This document shows positions 45,901-57,934 of a DNA stretch of 64,000 nucleotides, piece by piece. The stretch is from positions 2,835,001 to 2,899,000 of the forward strand of contig NC_064042.1 of assembly GCF_932526225.1 (NCBI RefSeq), in the 5' to 3' direction. The notes under the pieces were generated by a model that was not told where the DNA came from, searched no databases, and worked only from the letters and a program-made list of their open reading frames with translations. This stretch comes from Nematostella vectensis. Its lineage: Eukaryota > Cnidaria > Anthozoa > Actiniaria > Edwardsiidae. Numbering within the stretch: position 1 is the stretch's first letter; each line of letters starts with the position of its first letter. Both the position numbers and the translations under genes were made by a program.

Positions 45901-46891
45901 ATTATCAGACGATGAAACTCTTTTATTCGACTTCTTTGAGAACATCGATACCACTATTCCTTGAAATACGGCGCGACCTTGCTAGAAATCCTTATACCAC
46001 AAATGCAAGACACCATTCGTACGCTGAACAGGGAAAGTTTGCACATCAAGGAAGTTCAAGGCCATTGTCAACAATCACAAGTGTAATCATCGAGAGATTC
46101 CTCTAATATCTCTCAAAACGGCTAACACTTAGCGGATTTCTCTTGGTCATATTAACTTTTCTTTGCTTCCTGGATACGTTTTTACATGTGTGACTTGCGG
46201 GTGTAAAACTTTGTGTTGTTGCTTTTTGCATAAAATATATTTTTTTAACAAGTTGATCGATTAAATTCAACTCTGATTTTATCAAGTATAAGTATGTTCT
46301 TTGTTGGATTCTGTTCATTATCTCTTGGCGCACAGGCGTCTTGACTTTCTCAGCTTGTTTTCAGGTTCGTATGGTTTTGTGTTGCAAAAATCTTTGACTG
46401 GAAGCTCATTCTCTGCTTTTTCTTTACATTCGACCCTGAAATGGAATTGGAATCCGAACTTTTACTCCAAAGAAACATTGTGATTTTTATGGTCCAGTTC
46501 TAAATAGAGACCTCAGTAGTTTAATATAGAATCCAACATTCAGTAATTTTATAAAAAGCACACAAAATACATCTTTGAGCAGAAGCACAAAAAATGCCCG
46601 AAAAACGCGAAAGCCCAAAAATCCGAAGAAAAATACAAGTGCATACAACGGGCCCCCCTTCACTCACGTTAAAATGGCATATTTCGTCGTTTAAGTTCTG
46701 ATGCCCAAAATATTCATTTAATCAATTGCTGGGAAAGAATTATTTTTTTCCTTTTTCCCAGGAGGGACCATTCTATTTTTTCCCCAGCCAGCAGTGGTTA
46801 GTCATTTTAGCACATGGATAATTGCCCGTTTAACCGATTGGGACGATTTTTTCCCAAGCATCCGCTCCAAAAATATTCTAGTTCGACTCCA

Positions 46892-46974
46892 CAAATTTGC
46901 TTCCCTGCTAGCAGAGGCCTCTTTTCTCTGTATTTCGCTGAAAAGAGGCCTCTGCTAGCAGGGGACAAATTTGC
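46892..46974. repeat. Hairpin with 21-bp perfect arms
   Basis: tgctagcagaggcctctttt plus c is followed by a 13-base loop and its exact complement. The outer segments caaatttgc and gacaaatttgcc also pair. Related direct repeats (gattgggacgatttttt and cattggggacgattttg) bracket it at about 46836 and 46984. Confidence 0.75.
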
Positions 46975-48285
46975 CAACAGAACCATTGGGGACGATTTTG
47001 TTTAGCAACCTACGGGTCTATTATCTTCCCAGCCAGCAAAAAAAAAAAAACGGGCTGCGGAAGAGATTCGTTTTGTGCTCTTAAAAACAGCTAAAGATAT
47101 TTTTGAGTCCGTTATTTGCATTCTGATAAGAAGTAAATAACATTGTGAGAGAGGCTGGGCGGAGAGAAGACCAACTTTTGGACGCCATTCTAATCTAACA
47201 TCCTGAGCGGAAGCTAGCGGTTTTCTATGCGTATACCAACTACGCAATAAAGCATGTTTATTCGACAAATTCCATTCTTGGTAAATACGGTACTAGGAAA
47301 GACCGTCAATGTTCAATAAAAACGCACCGTTAGCGTTAGTTGCACCCTCGCTTGAGAATATTGCTACGGTCATGGTTCCGTAAAAGGAAAATGGAAAAAT
47401 TCTGTAACAGCGTTCGGGAGTGATGCATGGATAAAAGTTGCTTGCAAAACACCAGAATGTTTGTTCTCTTTTTCCTTCCCGAGCAAAGAGGATTATTACA
47501 GAAGGCTTAAAAAACAATGTTAAAAATAAGCCTTGATTTCAAAATAGTATAATATGTATCGCACAACACAAATGAAATTGTCTTTTTGATAAGATATTTT
47601 GTAACATTTGAAGACTCGAAAACTGATAACAGTGGCTTTCGTCAAAACAACTGGAGCGTAAAAATAAATACTGAGTAATATAATATATTGTAGTCACCAA
47701 AACTACTGTGTTGATCAATTTTTTTTTACTTCCTTCCCTCTAAATATTAGCTGTAATCCGCTTGCACTTCCCTAGGTAGGCGTGTATAATTCGCAAAGTT
47801 TTCATAACTTTCGAAAATTCCCTTACATAACCACAATTTCTTCGATTGCTCCACACGTTGCTGAATTTCTGTTGTATGAGCTATTTCGCCAAAAAGATTG
47901 TTCAATTGGTTTATTAAGTTGAGCTAACTTTTTCATCGTTCTTAAAGGTCGAAATCTATCGAGCAACTTTTACACCCGAAGTGTGAAATAAAAATGTTTG
48001 AATTTCGCAACTTACTAAGACAACGATGCCTCCCATCGGGGAATTAGTACCTAACGCTATAATAATAAGAGAAACCTTATTCTCTTTCATCAAAAGGCTT
48101 CAGTATCGGTTTTATAAACCCATGTTCATTTATGGGACGATCCGAACTACAATGAACTCAAACGATGACGCGCTGGTGAGGTTTCATCGCGAGCTATCTC
48201 GAATATTCGCGAATCTTAACATTGTTTCGTAACGTTTTGTGTGATAAACCCCTTTGTAATCACGTTTTTAGTTGAGTCGTCGGCT

Positions 48286-48402
48286 AAACTGCAGGATACC
48301 CGTCCACTTATTCGCATTTTCCTTGTATTTACTGCCTCGTTCTTTAGAAATCGAGGTGTGAAGTCTCATTGTTAACTCTTTGTGGACGGGTATTCTGCAG
48401 TT
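48286..48402. repeat. Inverted repeat with about 70-base loop
   Basis: aaactgcaggatacccgtcc plus ac at 48286-48307 is complementary, with one mismatch, to gtggacgggtattctgcagt plus t at 48382-48402. The loop is long for a microRNA precursor, so I leave the nature open. Confidence 0.6.
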
Positions 48403-49480
48403 GCTCCGAGCCGTCACATCGATTATAGAGACAAAAAGATTTTTGTGAGCTGATTGTAGGTGCTAAGTTTGTATGAGTCATCTTCAGTGGGTCCATTCTT
48501 TACGCCGGGCGGAGGGTCATAATGTTGACGTCAAATTGTACACAAGCTCAAAGGACGTGAGCCAAATGAGCTACCGAAAGGATCCCTTGTCAAAACCGGC
48601 GGCGTAGGCCGTCAAGCTCAGCACCATTCATTATTTAAAATAACACCACAACAGCGTAAACAAATAGTCGAAATAACTTTCACGGGTTTCTATACAAGGC
48701 AAACAATCGTAACTAGCGAAGTTTCACAAGCCCATTCAGCTAAACATTGTTCCAAAGCTAAAGCGGGACCAATGTAGTCAGCTAAAGCTCTTTGATACAA
48801 TATAAAACCATTAAAACTGTATTTAGGTTTAAGCTCCGAAAGGAAATTGCCTGTTGTGTTGTTCTTTGTGATTGTTAGAATTCATTTAGGCGCGAAAGCC
48901 GAGAGAAAGTCACTGAAGCGCGCGAAGATTCATTCAATCCTTGACTTGGCGCCTGTTTGTTTATTCGGCGCACCTAGTCCCAAGGGACCATGAAACAATG
49001 CCTTGATTAGCACATGAATCAACGGCCCGTCGAGTAAAGACGACATGGCTTTGTAACGTCATAACTCTGAGGTTAAAGGCCCAGAACAGAACGGAAGCTA
49101 GGAGAAAGATATATCGGGCACGTCGTTGAACGCCGCGTTCGAGTTAGACACTCGGAGTTCGTGCTTTCTGTTAAAACTCGCGAACGCACGTGCGATAGCA
49201 TTCTAATGCAAAATGTGAGAATATTTTACGACTGTAAAGGAATCTATTTTGGCTATACGGCTGATTGAGCCTATTGTCAGAAAAGCAATGTTGATTCAGC
49301 GATTGTTTATCTACTAGTTTATTTTTGAGGTACGAAATTACAGATCTTTTTGATAGTCCACTCCAATTTCCTAATTACAAGAATAACTTTTGAATAATGG
49401 AATGTCCCAATATACCAAACTTTAACCAAACCCGCGAAGTTGTTAGCCGTCTTATTTTATTAATTGCTTGCTAAACTTGA

Positions 49481-50220
49481 CTCCCAAGAAAATATCGGTT
49501 TTTGTTTACCTCACAAGCGGAGCTAATCTGAGCTATGACGCCTATGATTGGTCGATTCGAGAGGGTGTCACTTTGACAGTTCTATCAATGCAGCTCAAGG
49601 CCCTGACCTCTGTGACGTCACAGGGAGTGCCTTGAGTGGGCGGAGAAAGCCCTCTAGGGAATTAAGTGTGAGGTCGAGTGCGCGCTCTGATTGGATGGAA
49701 TTTCAAAGAACATTTGCCCCTTGATGTGATGTTGTCAAAGAGTCCCTCCTCGCTGTCACGGAGTCGGTGCACTGATTTCAAGCTAGTGCTATAAATTTGA
49801 GTAAGACCGATCGTGAGCATCATTCGCTAAACACACATCGAGGAAGAGCACCCCCAAAAAAACTTCATTTTTCAAGAACAAACCTTCAACGGTTTTCGAC
49901 CTCGACAGAACAAGAAAATTTGTTCCGGAAAGAATAATCACAAATTTGACATCGAGGGAAGGAATTATACCAGTCGCATTCCGATACAGAAAGACAATTT
50001 TGACTACTTGGTACGCACACCGAGAATTGTTACAGGTGAGAATACTTCAAGTTAAATACAGAACACGTCAGTGGATTGTCCTCCGTTAGTGTGTATTTAT
50101 TAGTTATCACGGGGATATTTGTCTCTATCCATCCCGTACTGTGTCGCTTTCGCGCGCACCGCACTCTAATGTAGTTTATATCCCAACTCTTCAGATTCAT
50201 AATCTTTCTTTTTATTCCAG
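49481..50220 (+). promoter_or_regulatory. ERG promoter and 5' non-coding exon
   Basis: Upstream of the ERG coding sequence are CCAAT-type boxes (attgg near 49550 and 49690), a perfect CRE (TGACGTCA, 49613-49620) and a TATA box (TATAAAT, 49790-49796). Transcription would start near 49820. A leader exon probably runs to the donor at 50035/50036 (tacag-gtgag). A 185-bp intron then ends at tttattccag (50220), ten bases before the ATG. Confidence 0.65.
49613..49620. promoter_or_regulatory. Cyclic-AMP response element
   Basis: The palindrome TGACGTCA lies within gtgacgtcac and is further enclosed by tcaaggc at 49596 and its complement gccttga at 49629. The site is about 175 bp upstream of the TATA box. 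Binding by a CREB/ATF-type factor is inferred. Confidence 0.65.
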
Positions 50221-50230
50221 ATAGGACAAG

Positions 50231-53075
50231 ATGTATGGTTTAAGTTCAGAATCGAATGTTGTTCCCGATGCGTCGGTTTATGTTCAGGTCAGTACTACCG
50301 TTAGGGATATTATAATTTTTCGTTCGGTACTAATGTGTGACTACGTACTCCCCCAAACTGTGGTCAAATGAGCAAGCGCTTCTAACTTCAAGCCACAAGC
50401 TCTTGTTTGAAACAAGAACCACCGCTTGATCATATTCAACAATCGTAATTCTAGTGATTTAGAATCTTTCAAGCTTACTCAGTTTTCTTTTTTTTTTTTT
50501 TTTTTTACGGTGTTTATATTTGCCCAAATCGGCATATTTTAAGACTTTTTTTTTACTGCGCACGGATTTTAATATTAATTTACTGTTCTTTTCTCGTTCT
50601 AAACCATACTTGTCGCTTGGACGTGTCCTTGCTTATAGATTTAAGGTTTTTCCTACGTTTCAACTGGTTATCCCTTTTCGATCTTTCTATTAGTACAAGC
50701 TGTGACATCTGACAGGGCGAAGTTTGGAGCCCGCTGAAGCAAATTTCACTTTGCGCTAACCCTATCTATTCATCTTCGCTTCAGCCCAGACACTTTATTA
50801 AAATTTATTTTCTTTTTCGCTTTAGGATACACTGCTGGAAGAGCAATCACTCTTCGACTCGTCTTTTCACGACGCGTACAAACCAGTAAAACCCAACTCG
50901 AAAACCGACTCCTACTACAAGAAACGACCACTCGAAGCGGAACTCGAAGAACCGGCGGCGAAACGAGCATTCGTGCCAAATGACGATTATCTCGAGCGAA
51001 ATTCTCCTTCTCCTGCCCCACAAAGCTTGGCTCATGATAACCGAAGAGTCATCGTCCCAGCCGGTAAGATGACACCGTGTAATTTTAGTCATTTGGCCAG
51101 TGCTTGTCAACACTAGGGACCGCCTTAGATTAGGTTTCTGAAATGATCTCTAGCGCTCTGCGGTGCTCGACCGAGAATCAACACATCACAAAGTTGCGCT
51201 CCAAGAAAGGGGCGGATCTTAGAGTCCTATACTCCATTAACCTCTGAAAATAATTCAAGATTGTGTCTTTTCTTATCACTGATCGCTATCTTATAGCCCC
51301 ATTTCTTTTATATTGTTTTAAAAAGGAAAGCTTTTAGGATACACAACTTTTTTTTTTTGCGTTGAGTCTTCGGCATCACAAGCAATGCCGCATGCCTGGA
51401 CTAAAGCAGATTAGTATTGCGTCCATCACAAAATCCACCAGAAATAATACATTTTCTCTTCTAAATCATTTTTCATTACATCCCTTTCTATCACCCCTTA
51501 TTTTATCGAAAAATATCATCCCTTATTTTATCGAAAGGGAGTCGAGTTTTGTCGCTAAATTTTTGTTCTTTTTTTCTGCTCAGATCCTCTATGCTGGACC
51601 AAAGAACACGTTCGCCAGTGGATCCTTTGGGCAATCAAAGAATTCTCACTTAAAGACATCGACATCGACCGATTCAACATCGATGGACGCGACCTCTGCC
51701 GACTCACACGAGACGATTTCATGAAGCTCGCCCCAGCCTACAACGGCGACATTCTGATGGCCCATCTGTGCGTCTTGAGAAAAAGTAAGCAAACGGACTT
51801 ATATAAAGTAGTAGTGGTTTTGAGGGGCCCAAGTAGATAGCGCGCGCACTCGTTTCACCTTTCATCACTAGATAGTCGACATTTCTGGCAGGATGCCCAA
51901 GTTTAATACCCTCGGTCAACGAGGTTACGACACACCCGCGCTTGAAGGCTATTATCTCGCCCCGCGGTCATGGAAGATCCGATTACTGTGAGCAGCCTGA
52001 TTTGGCGAAGGTCGAACACGCCATTTCAAATCCCGAATGATAATCCTGATTTATATCTGCGCGAGATTAAAGTCTTTTTTTAACCCGTTTTCCTTAAAAC
52101 CCATCACCTTATTCTAGTTTTCAATTAAAGATCCACGATTTAGTCTATCTACTATAATTAATACAAATTTCAGTGTTTTGTTATGTTGCTTATACTCCTC
52201 TCTTTGTCCTTGCAGCACCGTTACCGAATCTCACATCAGACGACATCGACTCGGCTCTCGCACCCGCTTCAGTCTCGACCCAATCCTGCACTGCTTACAC
52301 CCCTACCTCATCCCTCTACGACTCGAGACCACACCCTGTAATCACAAGCAACCCTAACGCTGCCTCATCCAGGAGTACCGACTACAGCATGTCGCGCTAC
52401 AGCAATAACGATGCCTACGACCGCGCCACACCGACCTGGAGCGCCCCAGCATCGCAAACCCCCAGGCTCTCCCACATGAAGGACGGGGTTGTCCCGAACA
52501 AGACCGTCCCCGAGGCAACAGTACAGACAGGCTCATTCAATGCCAGCCCGATGCCCCACCGTGCCGATACCCCTGCTACAGGTAGCGGCCAGATTCAGCT
52601 ATGGCAGTTCCTCTTAGAGCTGCTCTCAGACCCCAAGAACGCTAACTGCATCGCCTGGGAGGGCACCAACGGCGAGTTCAAACTGGTGGACCCGGATGAG
52701 GTAGCAAGAAGGTGGGGAGAGAGAAAAAACAAGCCCAACATGAACTACGACAAGCTTAGCCGTGCTCTCAGGTACTACTACGACAAAAACATCATGACCA
52801 AAATCCACGGCAAGCGCTACGCCTACAAGTACGACTTCCAGGGCCTTGCGCAACTCAACCAGCCAATCACATCTGACGCTCAGGCGCATGCTCAGGCCGC
52901 TTACAAGTTCCCAGGCTCCGACTTCTACGCGGGATTCCCGACCGCATCGCTGTACTCGCACCCCGGCGCAAACACCTGCTTCCAGATGCCGTACTGGGGG
53001 CGTGCCCCACCTGCTTACCCACAGACCCGACCGATGTACCCCTCACCCATGGCCAGTATGACCTACTACGCCTAA
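50231..53075 (+). CDS. ERG: ERG/FLI1-class ETS transcription factor
   Basis: This encodes a nuclear DNA-binding transcription factor for GGAA-core sites. Coding exons are 50231-50287, 50826-51063, 51584-51784 and 52216-53075, joining in phase to 451 residues plus stop. Exon 3 encodes a Pointed (PNT/SAM) domain at ~99-166, with [19 protein letters not shown] and [14 protein letters not shown]. It lacks a start codon and is easily missed. The ETS domain at ~291-375 has [33 protein letters not shown] and the recognition helix [20 protein letters not shown]. This is the ERG/FLI1 type rather than ETS1 or ELK. The PNT-ETS linker is Ser/Thr/Pro-rich, and the tail is rich in Pro, Tyr and Met, as in FLI1. 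In animals this subfamily acts in mesoderm, endothelial or endomesoderm specification. Orthology to ERG versus FLI1 cannot be split from one sequence, because a single pre-duplication gene is expected. Confidence 0.95.
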
Positions 53076-53655
53076 ATCCACCCCACAAAGACATTTTATA
53101 GATAGTTTATAAACATATACATCATATATATATATTGAATCGAGACTATTTATTCGTTTACACACTGTGGGAGCTCTGTTTTCGAGAGCCATCAATGAAG
53201 TTGTTTTTTGGCAGTATTTCCCCGGTGACATGACGGTGTACATTTTTGTAGAAGTCGCATATTTTTGTAAAAATGGTAGCATCTGGAATCAATGTAGGAT
53301 TTAAAAAAAGATTTTTAAATGTCACGGGTTACTTCCATATACCTTGAAAATGGTAATGGTTGGCAATTGACTAATTAGTATTTTATATATAAATTAAAAA
53401 AAAAGAAAGATAGTTCTGTTTAAGGAGGCAATGAAATGTAAATGATGATTGACATCGGCTGTTTTCTTACAGCAAAACAATTTTAAAGAAATGCCAAGAA
53501 AACACTTTGTTGTTCATAGAATATTTATGTATTACGAAGAGTTTTTTAAATATTGTATATTTTTCTCAAGCTAAAGTTCAGCATGAAAACTAAAAGTACC
53601 AAATAGATAATTTATAATGTTGCTGTTCTTCATATTTTTATTATATATTGTTGTA

Positions 53656-53661
53656 AATAAA
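53656..53661 (+). terminator. ERG poly(A) signal
   Basis: AATAAA, about 580 bases after the stop, follows an AT-rich 3' UTR containing several ATTTA and TATATA stretches typical of an unstable mRNA. Confidence 0.6.
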
Positions 53662-53679
53662 TATATTTGAACTTGATTT

Positions 53680-56600
53680 GAGTGGTGTATTCCCCTATTG
53701 GTTCAAAACAAAGCTTAAAATGTCTCGCACAGCTATAAAAACAGTAACTGTTTGCGTTCTTCTCCCTTTACCAAAATAAAGGAAAAACAAAACCCGTGTG
53801 AATCCAAAACAGTAAATACATGGACTGAAATATTGAAAGAACGTGTTTCACATGTTTAAAGAGGGACAACCCCGCTGTCATTTCACGCTCCCGCACTACC
53901 ATTAAGTCAAGCGAGTAACTGAATTTTTTTTCTAAACAAATATCATATTTAGGATAATTTTCTTTTGCAATTCGGTCGTTGTAATGTTTAAGGAGTGGCT
54001 GTCCGCTGGCTACTAATTGCGCTAAAGAACAGACTGAGAAAAATGTATAGCATTTGTATTTGAATACCATCACTATCAAATAATGATATCGTGCACTCAA
54101 AACTTTGTACGGTGTGTGGTTTCCCCGCTTGGTTATTTACACCCAGAGAGCATTCCACCAGAAGCGGTGAGCAGAGCTTTGTTGAGATGGAAGCGCATGA
54201 CGTTTTCAACAACCCTATTAAAACCACTCCAGATGATCTCGACCCGCGCAGCTTTGCCGGGAGCGCAGTACGCTTGTGAACCGCAACAAGGCTAATCGAA
54301 TATCTTCGAATGTTTCCATCGTTATAACCCTTGTGAGAGAAAGTTCTCACAAAACCCTTGGATATGACGCATAGATATGGTTCATAGAGCTGGTTCAGGA
54401 TTTTTAGAACGAGGATGGGGGAAGAGTAATAAATGTAAATTTGCATCCAAGGAGAGTGTTGGTTCCCCTGGACCATGGACCCGTGCATGGCTTTATAAGT
54501 GGTCTCCTTACTAGGGTGTCCGCCCTATACTGACTTAGTCTTGAAGCTAGTGCCTTTGATAAGTGGTATCTTTATTTAGGCTGGCTTGACTGCACAACAC
54601 TAAAATGGATCGACTTTCCCAACTGTTTGCATGAAAAAGCGGCTAATAGAGAGGGTGTACACTACAACCCCTTACTGTGCCATACAGAACGCCCACAGTA
54701 GATCACACGTCTTGGCTGGTGGACGGGGGTTACCCTTTTTCTCAACGCTCCCTCCCGGATGGACATCTTAAGATGGACATCCGTAGAATAGTCTGATACT
54801 CTGGTTTCGAAATCAACGCACGACAAGTCTGTGATTTTACTTAAACTCGTGTGAGAATAATGCGTATATAAGGGCCTTTGCTTTATATTCGAGAAGAGCC
54901 TGGGGAACTAAGGAGAACTAGCCCATTACTATCGATATCAAATAAAGGGCGAGGCAATGGATTATGTTCGCATGGGTCGTGAGTTAATTTATGTGTTTTT
55001 AAGGCGATCTGTGTGTGTCCCTTTTCCTCAAGGGCTTTCCTCGTTTTGCGCTGTGCCAGTTCCCGTATTTTAGCCTCACGAGTATAAGCAAAATTCAACA
55101 CATGTCTACAATAACTAAATAAAAACGCTCCATGTCGGGCCCTTCCTGTTTGTCTGAGATAAGGACATGGTGAATGTCAAGCCCGTGGGTGCTTTGCTTT
55201 AGCAATATTTATAAAAACACGTCAAGACTAGGACACATGCTGAGCCCTGCGAGGCTCTGAAACCGATACATCTCAAATTGCGCAATCCAACGCAGTCTTG
55301 TTTTAGCGACACTCGGCCGCAAACGTGTTTTAGTCGCCGCTTGAGACACGATGGCGTCGACCCCCCGCCTTGCACATTTCGGATGGATTCTCAACATGGG
55401 AGAAACCGATATTTGCAGACCAAGTGGACGCTTCGTCGCTTCAAGAATAGAAAAAGAGTCACGCCCCATCGCGGTATACTACGAGTAAGGGCTGTTGCAA
55501 AGCCAAGCGGTGACTGCTTTGAAGATATGTAGCCTAGTTTTACAGTCTTAAACCACGAAACCACAAAAAGCGCTGATGATCGTGGGACTAGTACAGCAAA
55601 CCCTTGGATAAGTCAGCATTCTTGGTTACTGGAAGACACAGCGATGACAGCACCAATCAAGCGAAGAGCGCACGGGGTAATCGAGTATGTAAGCGCGGAC
55701 GCTAAAAAGCGCGCGAAAAGACGCGACCATTACTGTCTTGTGATCACCCCCGAACTAAAAGGAGTCTTTCAATCTACGAAGCTTTCTTTCATCGGTACTT
55801 TAAAATATGGATACTATAACAGCGGGGTTCGTGAGAGCGAGGAGAATACTTATTTCACCGCGAAATGGATTAAAAAGCATTTCTGTTTTCATTGAATTTC
55901 CCTACGGCCGGACGCAAAACAAAGAGATGAGAAAAAACGAAAGACCGAAGACAAAATAATAGTAATGATGATAATAAAGGCTTCATTTAGAACATAGTGG
56001 CAGAGGAGTCTCTATTTACTGACTATGTTTATCATGAAAGTATCAAAAAAGCTAGGCAATAATTGGTGTAAAATGGTAGTAAAATCTTGGCTTGAATACT
56101 ATTTTGTCGTGAAATTGAAAAAAATGCTGACCCCTAGTAAAAGCATAATTAAAAGGCAATTTTTTTCTAAACAGCTACAATAGTATTCATTAGTTGTTTA
56201 TTTTGTCATCAATAGAAACAAACCCTTATGATAACACAAATCTTTCTTATGTCGTCATGCATGCTCGGGAGCGAATACGTGACATTTCAGCTGGGCAGAC
56301 AAATAGTTCATTCAAAACGCTACAGACAATACACCACAAGCTAGTAGTAGTCCAATACAACCACAAGCTACTTTGTCAAGGTCATCACGTGTATCGGAGC
56401 ACGTTCGCGATGACGTTGGTAGCTGTCGACCGCAACGAAGCGTGCCGATACGCGGTCGAGTTGAGTCACTGCGGCGAGGCTGTAACGAATTTACTTTCGT
56501 CAGACTTGAAACAAGCGCCATGTGCGTTGAAAAAAAAAAAGTGATTGATGCAACGACATTATAGTGTACTCGCTTGCCTTGAAAAAGGGGACTATTGATA

Positions 56601-57629
56601 AAGTTAGAAACAAAACTCTTGATAAAAGCACAGCCGCACGTACCCAATATGATAATTTTGATATTTACTTGATCTTTAGCGCCTTTAAAAAAGGGTCAAA
56701 CAAAATGGGGTCACCCTGGGTACCAGAGGCTCCGAGCTTCGCGGCGACAACTATTCGCTCAAATTCTTTTCTATTTGATAACAAGAAGAGGGCTTTGAGC
56801 ATAGCGCCACACGCCGCAGTGGTAATCTAATATTCATACACCATTTTTCAAGTAAATACAATTTATTTGTTATTCTCGTACATATAAAAACTATTGTTTC
56901 TTTTTTTTATCAAGATGTGTGCAATGTACGTTTTAGCATGGAATACTTCCCGCCAGAGTAAACTAGAGGAATAATTTGCCCGAATATAATAATATATAGT
57001 TTATGAGACATATAAACTTTGTTACACATTTATTAATAAATATATATTCTATGATATAAGATGTCTAAAAATCAATGAGATTTTAAAAATTAATTCAAAT
57101 ATTTATGGTAAAATATTTTGGTTCCTTGGGCGATCGAAAATGTCCCAGGGGAAGACAGGAGTGATCGTCAGCTAAATTAATTTTAACCCTAAGGGATAGC
57201 ACTTCGAGTGCGGTCAACAGCAATTCTTACTCCTAAAAGATAACACATCGGGTGTGGTCGGAGCTTTTTCGAACCAAGGGATAGCACTAGAAACACATTT
57301 TCAGTTTTTGAAAATGTTGTTGTTTTCCTTGACACTGTCATCGAGCACATCTATATTGGGACGACTTTTGAGTCCAGTTGTTGTTGAATATGATGATCCT
57401 ATAACGTGAAACCCACTAAAGGATCACAGAATCGGAAGAATCGTTGAACACACCCTAAGGGATATCTGTTGGCAAAAAAAGATTCCCCCACCCGAGGAAA
57501 ATGGAACCTGTAAACCAAAGTCAGAGATTGTCATTAGAAGTCAGACAATACGCAGCCAGAAACTTGAAAATCTAGTTCTCTATTGGTTGGTTGCTATTGA
57601 CGTAGCTACTTGAACCGACGTAAGAGCTT
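53680..57629. other. Intergenic stretch between ERG and UXS1
   Basis: No protein family is recognised. The longest frames (166 codons minus at 53988-54488; 116 codons plus at 56194-56544; 83 codons plus at 55644-55895) show no domain, intron or conserved pattern. The two genes converge here. AT-rich sequence near 57000-57120 may hold the UXS1 3' end. Confidence 0.5.
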
Positions 57630-57637
57630 TTACTTGC

Positions 57638-57934
57638 ACCGGAAGTTGAATTGTTTGCAGGTCCACCAGTAGAAGAGCCCGGTATACCCGAAGTGAATGC
57701 AATATTATCCGGAGACCGGAAGTCAGTTGCTCTACTGTCCAGACAGTAGAGCCCGGTATACCGGAAGTCAATGCCACATTATTTTGTTACCAGAAGTCAG
57801 TTGTACCAGAAGTGGAACTGATTGCAGGCCCAGACAGTAGAGCAAGGGATACAGGAAGTCAATGTCCGGTTGTACCGGAAGTCATAGATCGATTAATTTG
57901 GACTTCCGGGCCCGCTTGAGCTCCCGCCGGAAGT
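57638..57934. promoter_or_regulatory. Homotypic cluster of ETS-type ACCGGAAGT sites
   Basis: Exact ACCGGAAGT occurs at 57638, 57715, 57760 and 57874. Near matches are at 57686 (ACCCGAAGT), 57789 and 57805 (ACCAGAAGT), 57851 (ACAGGAAGT), 57902 (CCGGAAGT on the minus strand) and 57926 (GCCGGAAGT). The sites sit on degenerate repeats containing cagacagtagagc, covering the UXS1 3' UTR and its last coding exon. ACCGGAAGT is the established core of ERG, FLI1 and ETS1 sites. Regulatory use is inference; tandem duplication alone could explain the density. Confidence 0.55.

Larger units (their letters stand above)
39670..49480. other. Roughly 10-kb gene desert upstream of the ERG gene
   Basis: No open frame resembles a known protein. 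The longest (135 codons, minus strand, 41404-41811) has no domain-like pattern. The stretch holds several hairpins and one MITE, annotated separately, and otherwise AT-rich unique sequence. Position next to a developmental transcription factor suggests distal regulatory DNA, which is inference. Confidence 0.5.

Noticed and set aside
48286-48402. microRNA precursor
   Set aside because: The arms are 21 bp but the loop of about 70 bases is far longer than usual; kept only as an inverted repeat.
53988-54488. 166-codon minus-strand frame
   Set aside because: No domain, no compositional bias and no conserved motif; downstream of ERG and probably chance.
55644-55895. 83-codon basic frame starting MTAPIKRRAHGV
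   Set aside because: No family recognised and no supporting signals; could be a small gene, but the sequence alone does not show it.
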